Positions 1-10,237 of a DNA stretch of 64,000 nt are shown here, piece after piece. Position 1 is the stretch's first letter; every line of letters starts with the position of its first letter. The position numbers and the translations under genes are program-made. Where the stretch lies: positions 364,436 through 428,435 of the forward strand of contig FONB01000003.1 of assembly GCA_900112785.1 (NCBI GenBank). The letters are read 5' to 3'. The DNA comes from Phytobacter palmae (GTDB taxonomy: Bacteria > Pseudomonadota > Gammaproteobacteria > Enterobacterales > Enterobacteriaceae). Below the pieces are notes generated by a model. That model made no database searches. It was not told the DNA's origin and saw only the letters and a list, made by a program, of their open reading frames with translations.

Positions 1-1728
1 AACTTCCGTCAACTGCACTCAAAAACCCCGGGGCACCCGGAAGTGGGCTACACCGCAGGCGTGGAAACCACTACCGGCCCGCTGGGTCAGGGTATTGCGA
101 ATGCGGTCGGTATGGCTATTGCGGAGAAAACGCTGGCGGCGCAGTTCAACCGTCCGGGCCATGACATTGTTAACCACTTCACTTACGCGTTCATGGGCGA
201 TGGCTGCATGATGGAAGGTATCTCTCACGAGGTATGCTCCCTGGCCGGCACCCTGAAACTGGGCAAACTGGTCGCGTTCTACGACGACAACGGCATCTCC
301 ATTGATGGCCACGTGGAAGGCTGGTTCACCGATGATACCGCAGCCCGTTTCGAAGCCTACGGCTGGCACGTAGTACGTGGCGTTGACGGTCATAACGCTG
401 ACTCCATCAAACGTGCAGTAGAAGAAGCGCGCGCAGTCACTGACAAACCGTCTCTGCTGATGTGTAAAACCATCATCGGTTTCGGTTCACCGAACAAAGC
501 AGGTACCCATGACTCCCACGGCGCACCGCTGGGCGATGCGGAAATCGCACTGACCCGTGAAGCGCTTGGCTGGAAACATCCGGCGTTTGAAATCCCGTCT
601 GAAATTTATGCCCAGTGGGATGCGAAAGAAGCTGGTCAGGCGAAAGAGTCTGCCTGGAATGAGAAATTCGCGGCTTATGCCAAAGCTTTCCCGCAGGAAG
701 CGGCTGAATTTACCCGCCGTATGAGCGGTGAGCTGCCTTCTGATTTCGACGCGAAAGCGAACGAATTCATCGCGAAGCTGCAGGCGAACCCGTCCAAAAT
801 CGCCAGCCGTAAAGCGTCTCAGAATGCGATTGAAGCCTTCGGCCCGCTGCTTCCGGAATTCCTCGGCGGCTCCGCTGACCTGGCACCGTCTAACCTGACG
901 CTGTGGTCTGGTTCGAAAGCAATTAACGAAGATACTGCCGGTAACTACATTCACTACGGCGTGCGCGAGTTCGGTATGACCGCTATTGCCAACGGTATCT
1001 CTCTGCACGGCGGTTTCCTGCCTTACACCTCTACCTTCCTGATGTTTGTGGAATATGCCCGTAACGCGGTGCGTATGGCGGCACTGATGAAACAGCGCCA
1101 GGTGATGGTCTATACCCATGACTCCATCGGTCTGGGCGAAGATGGCCCGACTCACCAGCCGGTAGAGCAGGTGGCATCTCTGCGCGTGACCCCGAATATG
1201 AGCACATGGCGTCCGTGTGACCAGGTGGAATCTGCCGTGGCATGGAAGTACGGCGTTGAGCGTGCCGACGGCCCGACTGCGCTGATTCTGTCCCGTCAGA
1301 ACCTGGCGCAGCAGGAGCGTACCGCTGAGCAACTGGCAAATGTGGCCCGTGGTGGTTACGTGTTGAAAGACAGCAATGGCCAGCCGGAGCTGATTTTCAT
1401 TGCCACCGGTTCAGAAGTTGAGCTGGCAGTTGCCGCATGGGAAAAACTGACTACCGAAGGCGTGAAGGCTCGCGTGGTTTCCATGCCGTCTACTGATGCG
1501 TTCGACAAACAGGATGCGGCTTACCGTGAATCCGTACTGCCAAAAGCTGTTTCCGCACGCGTGGCAATCGAAGCGGGTATCGCCGACTACTGGTTCAAAT
1601 ACGTGGGCCTGAACGGCGCAATCGTCGGTATGACTACCTTCGGTGAGTCTGCACCGGCAGAGCTGCTGTTTGAAGAGTTCGGCTTTACTGTCGACAACGT
1701 GGTCGCAAAAGCGAAAGCGCTGCTCTGA
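1..1728 (+). CDS. tktA: Transketolase (5' end outside window)
   Basis: Thiamine-diphosphate transketolase of the non-oxidative pentose phosphate pathway, moving two-carbon ketol units between sugar phosphates in the cytoplasm. The reading frame is open from base 1 and the visible 575 residues match E. coli TktA from about residue 88 of 663, so the gene enters the window already in progress. The diphosphate-binding GDGCMMEG motif lies near visible residue 66, and the pyrimidine-domain stretch [11 protein letters not shown] and the conserved GEDGPTHQP motif follow. It sits directly upstream of epd; in E. coli K-12 several genes separate the two. TktB is the only close alternative, but the epd-pgk-fbaA context favours TktA. 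Confidence 0.96.
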   Translation, partial: NFRQLHSKTPGHPEVGYTAGVETTTGPLGQGIANAVGMAIAEKTLAAQFNRPGHDIVNHFTYAFMGDGCMMEGISHEVCSLAGTLKLGKLVAFYDDNGISIDGHVEGWFTDDTAARFEAYGWHVVRGVDGHNADSIKRAVEEARAVTDKPSLLMCKTIIGFGSPNKAGTHDSHGAPLGDAEIALTREALGWKHPAFEIPSEIYAQWDAKEAGQAKESAWNEKFAAYAKAFPQEAAEFTRRMSGELPSDFDAKANEFIAKLQANPSKIASRKASQNAIEAFGPLLPEFLGGSADLAPSNLTLWSGSKAINEDTAGNYIHYGVREFGMTAIANGISLHGGFLPYTSTFLMFVEYARNAVRMAALMKQRQVMVYTHDSIGLGEDGPTHQPVEQVASLRVTPNMSTWRPCDQVESAVAWKYGVERADGPTALILSRQNLAQQERTAEQLANVARGGYVLKDSNGQPELIFIATGSEVELAVAAWEKLTTEGVKARVVSMPSTDAFDKQDAAYRESVLPKAVSARVAIEAGIADYWFKYVGLNGAIVGMTTFGESAPAELLFEEFGFTVDNVVAKAKALL

Positions 1729-1763
1729 TTGTGGTCGGGTGCGGACTGGCACCCTCAGCATAG

Positions 1764-1782
1764 CCTCTCCCGGCGGGAGAGG
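1764..1782. repeat. Short GC-rich palindrome after tktA
   Basis: CCTCTCCC-GGC-GGGAGAGG forms a perfect 8-bp stem with a 3-base loop just after the tktA stop. Similar CCCTC/GAGGG palindromes follow serA, ubiI and ygfF in this window, so this looks like one member of a dispersed intergenic repeat. It has no T tract. Confidence 0.6.
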
Positions 1783-1793
1783 GTGTAAATACT

Positions 1794-1821
1794 AAAACGG
1801 TAACCGTCTGGTTACCGTTTT
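1794..1821 (+). terminator. Probable tktA terminator hairpin
   Basis: A perfect 12-bp stem (AAAACGGTAACC paired with GGTTACCGTTTT) closes a GTCT loop. The 3' arm ends in four T, as expected for an intrinsic terminator, although the T run is short. Confidence 0.7.
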
Positions 1822-1850
1822 GCGTTGACCGCGAGTTATTCCTGCAAAAA

Positions 1851-1866
1851 TGTGACGCAAGTCAGA
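1851..1866 (+). promoter_or_regulatory. Candidate CRP site upstream of epd
   Basis: TGTGACGCAAGTCAGA fits the CRP pattern TGTGA-N6-TCACA with one mismatch in the second half-site. It lies about 190 bases before epd. CRP-dependent transcription of epd-pgk is known in E. coli; the assignment here rests on the match and the position only. Confidence 0.45.
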
Positions 1867-2058
1867 TAAATGGTCGCCAGGGCTGGACATGGATTCCTTT
1901 TATTCTGCGTTTCGCTTATTCTAGCTGAAGCGTTTCAGTCGCTTAAATGTTCGACAAATAATCAATCAAACGCAGTTTGTGACAGGCGAGGTTTCCCTGT
2001 AAAGGTTGCTGCATTACTCTGTGAGCCACCTCAAATTGGGTAACCTCGCAGGAGATCT

Positions 2059-3078
2059 ATGAGCGTACGCATAGCGATTAATGGCTTCGGTCGTATCGGA
2101 CGCAACGTGGTTCGTGCTTTGTATGAATCCGGGCGTCGGGCGGAAGTCACCGTGGTGGCAATCAATGAACTGGCAGATGCGGCAGGCATGGCCCATTTAT
2201 TGAAATATGACACCAGCCACGGACGTTTCGCGTGGGACGTACATCAGGAGCGCGAGCAACTGTTTGTCGGTGATGATGCGATTCGCATTCTTCATCAGCG
2301 CGATATCGCAGCGCTGCCATGGCGCGAGCTGGGTGTTGATGTGGTGCTTGATTGTACTGGTGTTTTTGGCAGCCGCGCCGATGGCGAAGCGCATCTGGCG
2401 GCGGGAGCAAAGAAAGTGCTGTTCTCGCATCCTGGCAGTAACGATCTCGACGCAACAGTCGTTTTTGGCGTCAATCAGGATGCTTTAAAGCCTGACGATC
2501 ATATCGTCTCTAACGCTTCCTGCACCACGAACTGCATTATTCCGATTATTAAGCTGCTTGATGACGCGTGGGGGATTGAATCGGGTACAGTTACCACGAT
2601 CCACTCCGCGATGCACGATCAGCAGGTGATTGACGCCTATCATCCTGATTTACGCCGTACGCGTGCAGCCAGCCAGTCTATTATTCCTGTGGACACGAAA
2701 CTGGCGGCGGGTATCACCCGTATTTTCCCGCAATTTCACGACCGGTTTGAGGCGATTGCGGTACGTGTACCGACCATAAATGTGACGGCAATTGATCTGA
2801 GCGTGACGGTGAAAAACCCGGTTAAAGCTTGTGAAGTCAATGCCTTGCTGCAAAAAGCAGCACAGGGAACATTTCATGGTATAGTTGACTATACGGAATT
2901 ACCGTTGGTCTCGACAGATTTTAACCATGATCCGCACAGTGCCATCGTTGATGGTACGCAAACACGGGTCAGTGGCGCGCACCTTATTAAAACCCTGGTA
3001 TGGTGCGATAACGAATGGGGCTTTGCTAACCGAATGCTCGACACGACGTTAGAAATGGCCGCAAAAGGTTTCAGGTAG
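2059..3078 (+). CDS. epd: D-erythrose-4-phosphate dehydrogenase
   Basis: NAD-dependent oxidation of erythrose 4-phosphate to 4-phosphoerythronate, the first step of the DXP-dependent pyridoxal phosphate pathway. The 339-residue product is a GAPDH paralogue: an N-terminal Rossmann motif [11 protein letters not shown] (residues 7-17) and the catalytic SNASCTTNC loop with Cys155. The start ATG follows a clear GGAG at 2050-2053. It heads the epd-pgk-fbaA group, with 49 bases to pgk, so it is probably co-transcribed with the two glycolytic genes. GapA is excluded by the divergent sequence and this neighbourhood. Confidence 0.96.
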   Translation: MSVRIAINGFGRIGRNVVRALYESGRRAEVTVVAINELADAAGMAHLLKYDTSHGRFAWDVHQEREQLFVGDDAIRILHQRDIAALPWRELGVDVVLDCTGVFGSRADGEAHLAAGAKKVLFSHPGSNDLDATVVFGVNQDALKPDDHIVSNASCTTNCIIPIIKLLDDAWGIESGTVTTIHSAMHDQQVIDAYHPDLRRTRAASQSIIPVDTKLAAGITRIFPQFHDRFEAIAVRVPTINVTAIDLSVTVKNPVKACEVNALLQKAAQGTFHGIVDYTELPLVSTDFNHDPHSAIVDGTQTRVSGAHLIKTLVWCDNEWGFANRMLDTTLEMAAKGFR

Positions 3079-3127
3079 GGCGCACATTGCGTTCGCAAAA
3101 CTTTATGAATCATTGAGAGGATTCACC

Positions 3128-4291
3128 ATGTCTGTAATTAAGATGACCGATCTGGATTTGGCAGGTAAACGCGTTTTCATCCGTGCGGATCTGAACGTAC
3201 CGGTTAAAGATGGCAAAGTGACCAGCGATGCGCGTATCCGTGCTTCTCTGCCGACCATCGAGCTGGCGCTGAAACAAGGCGCGAAAGTGATGGTTACCTC
3301 CCATCTGGGTCGTCCGACCGAAGGCGAGTACAACGAAGAGTTCTCTCTGCTGCCGGTTGTTAATTACCTGAAAGACAAACTGTCTAACCCGGTACGTCTG
3401 GTTAAAGATTACCTGGATGGCGTTGAAGTTGCCGCAGGTGAACTGGTAGTTCTGGAAAACGTTCGCTTCAACAAAGGCGAGAAGAAAGACGACGAAACAC
3501 TGTCCAAAAAATATGCCGCACTGTGCGACGTATTCGTAATGGACGCTTTCGGTACTGCTCACCGTGCACAGGCGTCAACCCACGGTATCGGTAAATTCGC
3601 TGACGTTGCGTGCGCAGGCCCGCTGCTGGCTGACGAACTGGAGGCGCTGGGTAAAGCGCTGAAAGAACCTGCTCGCCCGATGGTTGCTATCGTTGGTGGT
3701 TCTAAAGTTTCCACTAAACTGACCGTTCTGGACTCTCTGTCTAAAATCGCTGATCAGCTGATCGTGGGTGGCGGTATCGCCAACACCTTCGTTGCCGCTC
3801 AGGGCCACAATGTCGGTAAATCCCTTTACGAAGCAGACCTGGTTGACGAAGCAAAACGCCTGCTGGGTACCTGTGATATTCCTGTCCCGACAGATGTTCG
3901 TGTTGCTACCGAGTTCTCCGAAACCGCTACCGCAACCCTGAAATCTGTTTCTGATATCAAAGATGGAGAGCAGATTCTGGACCTGGGCGATGCTTCTGCA
4001 CAGAAACTGGCTGAAATCCTGAAAAACGCGAAAACCATTCTGTGGAACGGCCCGGTTGGCGTTTTCGAATTCCCGAACTTCCGTAAAGGCACCGAAATCG
4101 TTGCTAATGCCATCGCAGACAGCGAAGCGTTCTCTATCGCAGGCGGCGGCGATACTCTGGCGGCTATCGACCTGTTCGGTATCGCTGACAAAATTTCCTA
4201 CATCTCCACTGGTGGCGGTGCGTTCCTCGAGTTCGTGGAAGGCAAAGTGCTGCCGGCAGTCGCAATGCTCGAAGAGCGCGCTAAGAAGTAA
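3128..4291 (+). CDS. pgk: Phosphoglycerate kinase
   Basis: Transfers phosphate from 1,3-bisphosphoglycerate to ADP, the first ATP-forming step of lower glycolysis. The 387-residue length matches E. coli Pgk. The N-terminal domain carries the substrate-binding RADLNVP motif (about residues 20-26), and the C-terminal nucleotide domain carries the GGG loop in STGGGAFLE (about residues 360-368). The chosen start at 3128 follows GAGAGG at 3115-3120; an in-frame ATG 15 bases earlier would add five residues not present in the family. Confidence 0.98.
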   Translation: MSVIKMTDLDLAGKRVFIRADLNVPVKDGKVTSDARIRASLPTIELALKQGAKVMVTSHLGRPTEGEYNEEFSLLPVVNYLKDKLSNPVRLVKDYLDGVEVAAGELVVLENVRFNKGEKKDDETLSKKYAALCDVFVMDAFGTAHRAQASTHGIGKFADVACAGPLLADELEALGKALKEPARPMVAIVGGSKVSTKLTVLDSLSKIADQLIVGGGIANTFVAAQGHNVGKSLYEADLVDEAKRLLGTCDIPVPTDVRVATEFSETATATLKSVSDIKDGEQILDLGDASAQKLAEILKNAKTILWNGPVGVFEFPNFRKGTEIVANAIADSEAFSIAGGGDTLAAIDLFGIADKISYISTGGGAFLEFVEGKVLPAVAMLEERAKK

Positions 4292-4389
4292 GTATTCAAA
4301 GGGCAGGGAAACCTGCCCAATTTTCAGCGCGCGTAATGCTCGCGAACTTTTTTCCAACGGTCGAAGATACAGATACAGGACTCGAAAAC

Positions 4390-5469
4390 ATGTCTAAAAT
4401 TTTTGATTTCGTAAAACCGGGTGTTATCACCGGTGATGACGTTCAGAAAGTGTTCCAGGTAGCGAAAGAAAACAACTTTGCGCTGCCAGCAGTTAACTGC
4501 GTGGGCACCGATTCCATTAACGCCGTTCTGGAAACCGCTGCGAAAGTGAAAGCGCCGGTTATCGTTCAGTTCTCCAACGGTGGTGCTGCATTCATCGCGG
4601 GTAAAGGTGTGAAAACCGATATTCCTCAGGGTGCTGCTATCCTGGGCGCTATCTCTGGTGCGCATCACGTACACCAGATGGCAGAACACTACGGTGTTCC
4701 GGTAATTCTGCACACTGACCACTGCGCGAAGAAATTGCTGCCGTGGATCGACGGCCTGCTGGACGCTGGTGAAAAACACTTTGCTGCTACCGGCAAACCG
4801 CTGTTCTCTTCTCACATGATCGACCTGTCTGAAGAGTCCCTCGAAGAAAACATCGAGATCTGCTCCAAATATCTGGCGCGCATGTCCAAAATTGGCATGA
4901 CCCTGGAAATCGAACTGGGCTGCACCGGCGGCGAAGAAGATGGCGTAGACAACAGCCACATGGACGCTTCTGCGCTGTACACTCAGCCGGAAGACGTTGA
5001 TTACGCATACACCAAACTGAACGCAATCAGCCCGCGTTTCACCATTGCTGCTTCCTTCGGTAACGTGCATGGCGTATACAAACCGGGTAACGTGAAACTG
5101 ACCCCGACTATTCTGCGCGACTCTCAGGAATATGTTTCCAAAAAACATAACCTGCCGCATAACGCCCTGAACTTCGTGTTCCATGGCGGTTCCGGTTCTA
5201 CTGCTCAGGAAATCAAAGACTCCGTAAGCTACGGCGTTATCAAAATGAACATCGATACCGATACCCAATGGGCGACCTGGGAAGGTATCCTGAACTACTA
5301 CAAAGCTAACGAAGCGTATCTGCAAGGTCAGTTGGGCAACCCGAAAGGCGAAGACCAGCCGAACAAGAAATACTACGATCCGCGCGTATGGCTGCGTGCA
5401 GCTCAGACCTCTATGATCACCCGTCTGGAACAGGCTTTCAAAGAACTGAACGCGGTTGACGTTCTGTAA
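4390..5469 (+). CDS. fbaA: Class II fructose-bisphosphate aldolase
   Basis: Zinc-dependent reversible cleavage of fructose 1,6-bisphosphate to triose phosphates. The 359-residue product matches E. coli FbaA in length and sequence. The HTDHC motif at residues 108-112 holds a Zn ligand histidine and the catalytic aspartate, and the glycine-rich phosphate-binding stretch FHGGSGS follows near residue 265. The frame is open 54 bases further upstream, but homologues begin at MSKIFDFV (4390). It lies 98 bases after pgk and is followed by a strong terminator. Confidence 0.98.
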   Translation: MSKIFDFVKPGVITGDDVQKVFQVAKENNFALPAVNCVGTDSINAVLETAAKVKAPVIVQFSNGGAAFIAGKGVKTDIPQGAAILGAISGAHHVHQMAEHYGVPVILHTDHCAKKLLPWIDGLLDAGEKHFAATGKPLFSSHMIDLSEESLEENIEICSKYLARMSKIGMTLEIELGCTGGEEDGVDNSHMDASALYTQPEDVDYAYTKLNAISPRFTIAASFGNVHGVYKPGNVKLTPTILRDSQEYVSKKHNLPHNALNFVFHGGSGSTAQEIKDSVSYGVIKMNIDTDTQWATWEGILNYYKANEAYLQGQLGNPKGEDQPNKKYYDPRVWLRAAQTSMITRLEQAFKELNAVDVL

Positions 5470-5492
5470 TTTTTGCCTTGTTTCCTGATTCA

Positions 5493-5516
5493 GGCCCGCT
5501 TATGCGGGCCTTTTTT
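5493..5516 (+). terminator. Intrinsic terminator of epd-pgk-fbaA
   Basis: GGCCCGC-TTAT-GCGGGCC gives a 7-bp GC stem followed by six T, 24 bases after the fbaA stop. Confidence 0.92.
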
Positions 5517-5655
5517 ATTTCCGATTCAATAGCCTGCACGCGCCATTAAATGTGATCCATTTGGCAAAATCGTCCCTTATTGTTTACCCTTTAGGTGTCT
5601 GTCCGCCACCGTCGGGAAGGAATTTTCCCGCACGGATCAACATAAGGAACAAAGA

Positions 5656-6516
5656 ATGGAAGATCTTCACGTCGTCGACAGCATCAATAACGCAGGATCC
5701 TGGCTGGTGACCAATCAGGCTCTGCTGTTGAGTTACGCTGTTAACATCGTTGCCGCCATTGCCATCATCATTGTGGGTATGATCATTGCCCGCATGATTT
5801 CAAACACGGTCAACAAACTGATGCGGGCACGGCACATTGATGCCACCGTTGCTGACTTTCTCTCCGCGCTGGTCCGCTACGGCGTCATTGCCTTTACCCT
5901 GATAGCCGCACTGGGGCGTGTGGGAGTGCAAACCGCATCGGTTATTGCGGTACTCGGTGCCGCAGGTCTGGCAATCGGTCTGGCATTACAAGGGTCACTC
6001 TCGAATCTGGCAGCCGGCGTTTTACTGGTGACATTTCGTCCGTTTCGTTCCGGAGAATACGTCGACCTGGGGGGCGTGGCCGGTACTGTGCTACAGGTAC
6101 AGATTTTCTCCACCACACTGCGCAGCGCTGATGGCCGCATTATTGTGGTTCCCAACGGTAAAATTATTGCCGGGAACATTATTAACTTTTCCCGGGAACC
6201 GGTCCGCCGTAACGAATTTATCATTGGCGTAGCGTACGATTCAGATATCGATCTGGTTACGAAGCTGCTGACTGATATCATCCAGGCCGACGACCGTATT
6301 CTGAAAGACCGGGAGATGACGGTGCGTCTGAATGAACTCGGGGCATCTTCCATCAACTTTGTGGTGCGCGTCTGGAGTAATAGTGGTGACCTGCAAAACG
6401 TCTACTGGGATGTTCTGGAAAAAGTGAAACGCAGCTTTGATGAGCACGGTATCAGTTTCCCTTACCCGCAAATGGATGTGAATTTCAAACGGGTGAAAGA
6501 GCCTGTCGAAGAGTAA
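5656..6516 (+). CDS. mscS: Small-conductance mechanosensitive channel
   Basis: Homoheptameric inner-membrane channel that opens under membrane tension to release solutes on osmotic downshock. The 286-residue product has three N-terminal transmembrane helices. The pore-lining TM3 carries the glycine/alanine-packed stretch [13 protein letters not shown] from about residue 101, followed by the beta domain and the cytoplasmic vestibule. A GGAAC ribosome site precedes the ATG. It stands alone between two terminators. Confidence 0.97.
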   Translation: MEDLHVVDSINNAGSWLVTNQALLLSYAVNIVAAIAIIIVGMIIARMISNTVNKLMRARHIDATVADFLSALVRYGVIAFTLIAALGRVGVQTASVIAVLGAAGLAIGLALQGSLSNLAAGVLLVTFRPFRSGEYVDLGGVAGTVLQVQIFSTTLRSADGRIIVVPNGKIIAGNIINFSREPVRRNEFIIGVAYDSDIDLVTKLLTDIIQADDRILKDREMTVRLNELGASSINFVVRVWSNSGDLQNVYWDVLEKVKRSFDEHGISFPYPQMDVNFKRVKEPVEE

Positions 6517-6523
6517 ATAATCA

Positions 6524-6545
6524 GGTCGGCATCGCCGGCCTTTTT
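6524..6545 (+). terminator. Terminator after mscS
   Basis: GGTCGGC-ATC-GCCGGCC (7-bp stem with one G-T pair) followed by five T, just after the mscS stop. Confidence 0.9.
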
Positions 6546-6655
6546 ACTATTTTCTCACATTAGCCATACTAATTAGTCATTAAAATATTCAATTTCCTCT
6601 AATGATTCTCGCGCGTTATAGTCTGCGTCCAGATAAAGATAAGTGAGAATCTATT

Positions 6656-7291
6656 GTGATAACCTATTATTTTCAAGGCCTTATACTAGGTGCGGCATTG
6701 ATTTTACCTCTTGGCCCGCAGAATGCCTTCGTTATGAACCAGGGGATCCGTCGCCAGTATCACATCATGACGGCTTTTCTGTGCACACTGAGTGACTTAC
6801 TGTTGATTTGTGCCGGAGTATTTGGTGGCAGTGCCTTGTTGATGCAATCTCCATGGCTGCTGGGGCTGGTAACCTGGGGCGGTGTCGCCTTTCTGCTGTG
6901 GTATGGCTATGGCGCGCTGAAAACCGCGCTTGGCAGTGAGATTGAGCTCGCCAGCGCCGAAGTGATGAAGCAAGGACGCTGGAAGATTATCGCGACCATG
7001 CTGGCGGTAACCTGGCTTAATCCTCATGTTTATCTCGACACCTTTGTGGTGCTTGGCAGCCTGGGCGGGCAGCTGGACGCGGAGCCGAAGCGCTGGTTTG
7101 CGATGGGGACGATCAGTGCGTCCATTATCTGGTTTTTTGGCCTGGCGATGCTGGCCGCCTGGTTTGCTCCGCGTCTGCGTACGGCAAAAGCTCAACGCAT
7201 TATCAACCTCATCGTCGGGGCGGTAATGTGGGTTATCGCCGCACAACTGGCGAAAGATGGGGTGGCCCATGTGCAGGCATTGTTAAACTAA
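6656..7291 (+). CDS. argO: Arginine exporter
   Basis: LysE-family inner-membrane protein exporting arginine (and canavanine). The 211-residue product has about six hydrophobic helices and the family signature [14 protein letters not shown] near the N-terminus (about residues 17-30). It starts with GTG, giving the same length as E. coli ArgO. Expression in E. coli is activated by arginine-bound ArgP and repressed by Lrp. The argP gene lies less than 2 kb downstream on the opposite strand, beyond yggE. Confidence 0.95.
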   Translation: MITYYFQGLILGAALILPLGPQNAFVMNQGIRRQYHIMTAFLCTLSDLLLICAGVFGGSALLMQSPWLLGLVTWGGVAFLLWYGYGALKTALGSEIELASAEVMKQGRWKIIATMLAVTWLNPHVYLDTFVVLGSLGGQLDAEPKRWFAMGTISASIIWFFGLAMLAAWFAPRLRTAKAQRIINLIVGAVMWVIAAQLAKDGVAHVQALLN

Positions 7292-7385
7292 GTCTGGTCT
7301 GATGGACAAACCAACGGTATCCGCTAAGCTTCTGCCTGGCGTGCCGTTTTCCTACGGACGTAATAAGCAACATGGAGGAGCAACC

Positions 7386-8135
7386 GTGAAATTCAAAGTG
7401 ATGGCCCTGGCGGCATTAGTGGGACTGAGCGTCATGTCGGTACAGGCAAGTGAACTGCCTGATGGTCCGCACATTGTTACCTCAGGTACGTCGAGCGTGG
7501 ACGCGGTGCCTGATATTGCTACCCTGGCGATTGAAGTGAATATCCAGGCGAAAGATGCCGCGACGGCGAAGAAACAGGCAGACGATCGCGTTGCCGAGTA
7601 TCTCTCATTCCTCGACAAGAATGGTGTAGGGAAGAAAGACATCAATTCCGCTAACTTGCGCACCCAGCCGGATTACGATTACCAAAACGGTAAAAGCGTG
7701 CTGAAAGGCTGGCGTGCCGTACGTACGGTGGAAGTGACGCTGCGCGATCTGGAGAAGCTCAATTCCCTGCTTGATGGTGCGCTCAAAGCCGGTTTGAATG
7801 AAATCCGTTCCGTTTCGCTGGGCGTTGCGCAACCGGATTCTTACAAGGATAAGGCGCGTAAAGCGGCCATTGATGATGCCGTTCATCAGGCCGAACAGCT
7901 GGCAGCAGGTTTCAATGCTAAGCTTGGCCCGGTCTATAGCGTGCGTTACCACGTATCCAATTATCAGCCGAGCCCGATGGTTCGCATGATGAAAGCCGAT
8001 GCGGCACCCGTATCCGCACAGGAAACGTACGAACAGCCGACTATTCAGTTTGCCGATCAGGTGGACGTTGTATTCCAGCTTGAGCCAACGCAGAGTCAGA
8101 CTCAGCAGCCTGCAACAACGGACAAAGCGCAGTAA
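7386..8135 (+). CDS. yggE: Periplasmic SIMPL-domain protein
   Basis: YggE is an exported protein of the SIMPL (DUF541) family, linked in E. coli to oxidative stress defence but without a known biochemical activity. The 249-residue product opens with a signal peptide ending near VQASELPDG, so it is predicted periplasmic. The GTG start at 7386 follows a strong GGAGGAG; the frame is open 84 bases further up, but the longer form would bury the signal peptide. It lies 94 bases after argO and may share its transcript. Confidence 0.93.
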   Translation: MKFKVMALAALVGLSVMSVQASELPDGPHIVTSGTSSVDAVPDIATLAIEVNIQAKDAATAKKQADDRVAEYLSFLDKNGVGKKDINSANLRTQPDYDYQNGKSVLKGWRAVRTVEVTLRDLEKLNSLLDGALKAGLNEIRSVSLGVAQPDSYKDKARKAAIDDAVHQAEQLAAGFNAKLGPVYSVRYHVSNYQPSPMVRMMKADAAPVSAQETYEQPTIQFADQVDVVFQLEPTQSQTQQPATTDKAQ

Positions 8136-8179
8136 TTTCACTCTTGCGCGACATGTGGCCGCATTTGGAAATGACCTGA

Positions 8180-8226
8180 TGCGCTACGCCTACCGGGGCT
8201 GCGTGTGTTTGTAGTCCCGGTAAGGC
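8180..8226. repeat. REP-like palindrome between yggE and argP
   Basis: The stretch resembles enterobacterial REP elements (CTGATGCGCTACGCC at its left) and forms a stem between GCCTACCGGG (8188-8197) and CCCGGTAAGGC (8216-8226). It lies in the 3'-3' gap of two convergent genes, a usual REP position. Confidence 0.6.
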
Positions 8227-8245
8227 AACTTCGTCTTCGTGAATT

Positions 8246-9139
8246 TCAGTCTTGTCTTAACACCTTGTGGCCGTAAGCCAGCAGTGCATCGGTGACGTTG
8301 CGCATCATGCGGCTTTCTGGCGCAAACCGATGCCAGTACAGCATCCGGCGTTGAAAGAGGCCTGGCGTGAGGTCGATCAATTCTCCGGCGTTCAACTCTC
8401 TTTCGATTTGCAGGTGCGGGATCATACAACAGGTTGTTCCCTGCCTGGCCAGTTGCACAAACGCTTCCGACGAGTTAACGATATGACAGGGCACGCTGCC
8501 CGGCGGCAGATCGAAATTTTGCTGCAAGAAGGCCTGGTGCATATCGTCGAGATGGTCAAACGCCACGGCAGGCGCTTTAAGTAAAGCCGAACGTGTTACA
8601 CCATTCGGGAAGTAACGTTCCGCAAAAGCTTTCGAACCGACAAACAGGTAATCAAGCGCGCCAAGTTGGTCAACGAGGCAGCTTGGCAGAGCCTGCGGTT
8701 GAATACTTACCGCACCGACCACTTCACCGCGACGCAGACGCTCCTGAGTGCGGGTTTCATCTTCAACCTGTAAATTCAGGCGAATTGGCGAATCAGCCAG
8801 CACTGGCGCCAGCGCTGGCAGCAACCATGTTGCCAGGCTGTCGGCGTTCACCGCCAGCGACAGCAGGAGTGGAGTGGAGCCGGTTTGCTCATCACCCAGC
8901 CACTCTTCTTCAAGCAGTTCTACCTGGCGCAGCAAGGCCAGCAACTTTTGCCCTTGTTCCGTTGGACGCGGTGGGACGGTACGCACCAGCAGGGGCTGGC
9001 CAAACATATTTTCGAGCTGTTTAATACGCTGTGATACGGCGGACTGAGTGATACACAGCTTTTGCGCGGCGCGCTCAAACCCACGTTCCCGAATGACCGC
9101 ATCAAGCGCCTGTAACGTTCTGTAGTCCGGACGTTTCAT
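8246..9139 (-). CDS. argP: LysR-type regulator ArgP
   Basis: LysR-family regulator that activates argO with arginine and controls lysine-sensitive genes such as dapB, lysC and gdhA. It was first described as IciA, an inhibitor of replication initiation. The 297-residue product has the N-terminal winged helix ([19 protein letters not shown], about residues 20-38) and the LysR effector domain behind it. Length equals E. coli ArgP. It is divergent from rpiA with a 174-base gap. Confidence 0.96.
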   Translation of the reverse strand: MKRPDYRTLQALDAVIRERGFERAAQKLCITQSAVSQRIKQLENMFGQPLLVRTVPPRPTEQGQKLLALLRQVELLEEEWLGDEQTGSTPLLLSLAVNADSLATWLLPALAPVLADSPIRLNLQVEDETRTQERLRRGEVVGAVSIQPQALPSCLVDQLGALDYLFVGSKAFAERYFPNGVTRSALLKAPAVAFDHLDDMHQAFLQQNFDLPPGSVPCHIVNSSEAFVQLARQGTTCCMIPHLQIERELNAGELIDLTPGLFQRRMLYWHRFAPESRMMRNVTDALLAYGHKVLRQD

Positions 9140-9313
9140 CTGACTGACATACTCCTGGAAAATAATTACTCAGCACTATGACATAATTTTTTGTGACTTA
9201 CAGACGAAAATGTACCTGCTGGTAATGTGACACAGCTCACAGGGACTTTTCCCCCTTCCATGTTCTATAATGCGCTTCGAATTCCACACCATTCTCACCA
9301 CAGGCGAACGACG

Positions 9314-9973
9314 ATGACGCAGGACGAATTAAAAAAAGCAGTGGGTTGGGCAGCGCTCAAATATGTTGAACCGGGTACTATCGTAGGCGTTGGTACCGGC
9401 TCCACCGCTGCGCACTTTATTGACGCGCTCGGCACCATGAAAGGTCAGATTGAAGGGGCGGTTTCCAGTTCCGACGCCTCGACAGAGAAACTGAAAGGCC
9501 TGGGTATCACCGTATTCGATCTGAATGAAGTCGATCGTCTGGGAATTTATGTAGATGGCGCAGATGAAATCAACGGTCAGATGCAGATGATCAAAGGCGG
9601 CGGTGCAGCGTTAACGCGTGAAAAAATCATTGCCTCGGTAGCCGATAAATTTATCTGTATTGCAGATGCGTCAAAACAGGTCGATATCCTGGGTAAATTC
9701 CCTCTGCCGGTGGAAGTGATTCCGATGGCACGAAGCGCAGTGGCGCGTGAACTGGTGAAGCTGGGCGGACGTCCTGAATATCGTCAGAACGTGGTTACCG
9801 ATAACGGCAACGTCATCCTCGACGTCTTTGGTCTGGAAATTATCGATCCTGTTGCGCTGGAAAACACGATTAACGGCATTCCGGGCGTGGTGACCGTGGG
9901 CTTGTTCGCCAACCGCGGTGCGGATGTGGCTTTGATCGGCAGCGCGGATGGCGTCAAAACCATCACAAAATGA
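9314..9973 (+). CDS. rpiA: Ribose-5-phosphate isomerase A
   Basis: Cytoplasmic interconversion of ribose 5-phosphate and ribulose 5-phosphate. The 219-residue product matches E. coli RpiA. The phosphate-binding loop [10 protein letters not shown] lies near residues 25-35, the DGADEIN motif begins at residue 81 (catalytic aspartates), and [11 protein letters not shown] supplies the catalytic lysine and glutamate. The frame is open 87 bases upstream, but the start at 9314 fits the family. It is flanked by argP and serA as in E. coli. Confidence 0.97.
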   Translation: MTQDELKKAVGWAALKYVEPGTIVGVGTGSTAAHFIDALGTMKGQIEGAVSSSDASTEKLKGLGITVFDLNEVDRLGIYVDGADEINGQMQMIKGGGAALTREKIIASVADKFICIADASKQVDILGKFPLPVEVIPMARSAVARELVKLGGRPEYRQNVVTDNGNVILDVFGLEIIDPVALENTINGIPGVVTVGLFANRGADVALIGSADGVKTITK

Positions 9974-9978
9974 TCTGT

Positions 9979-9999
9979 ATGGGGGACACGTTCCCCCAT
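9979..9999. terminator. Strong hairpin after rpiA
   Basis: ATGGGGGA-CACGT-TCCCCCAT is a perfect 8-bp stem seven bases after the rpiA stop. On the plus strand it is followed by A rather than T, so it may act as an mRNA end stabiliser or as a weak terminator rather than a canonical intrinsic one. Confidence 0.6.
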
Positions 10000-10237
10000 T
10001 AAAAAAATCTCAATGAGCAAATTTGGTGACATCTGTCACGCTTCTGGCTCCACCCTGATAATCCTCCCGCCCCTATAGCTATTTTTAGCATATTCATCTG
10101 CCATTTCTCGCTGTATGACATTCCTTCACAGTGCCGACGCAAACGTTCATATTGCTGCAATAGTTTTTTTTGATATGTTGACTACAGCGGATGAATATCC
10201 ACACAACATCAGTTATGACAAAAACAGGGTCGGGTAA

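Noticed and set aside
487..1332. 281-residue minus-strand frame over tktA
   Set aside because: Antisense shadow of tktA with arginine/histidine-rich composition typical of reverse reading.
4324..5325. 333-residue minus-strand open frame over fbaA
   Set aside because: It is the antisense shadow of a highly codon-biased gene. No ribosome site, homology or independent context supports it.
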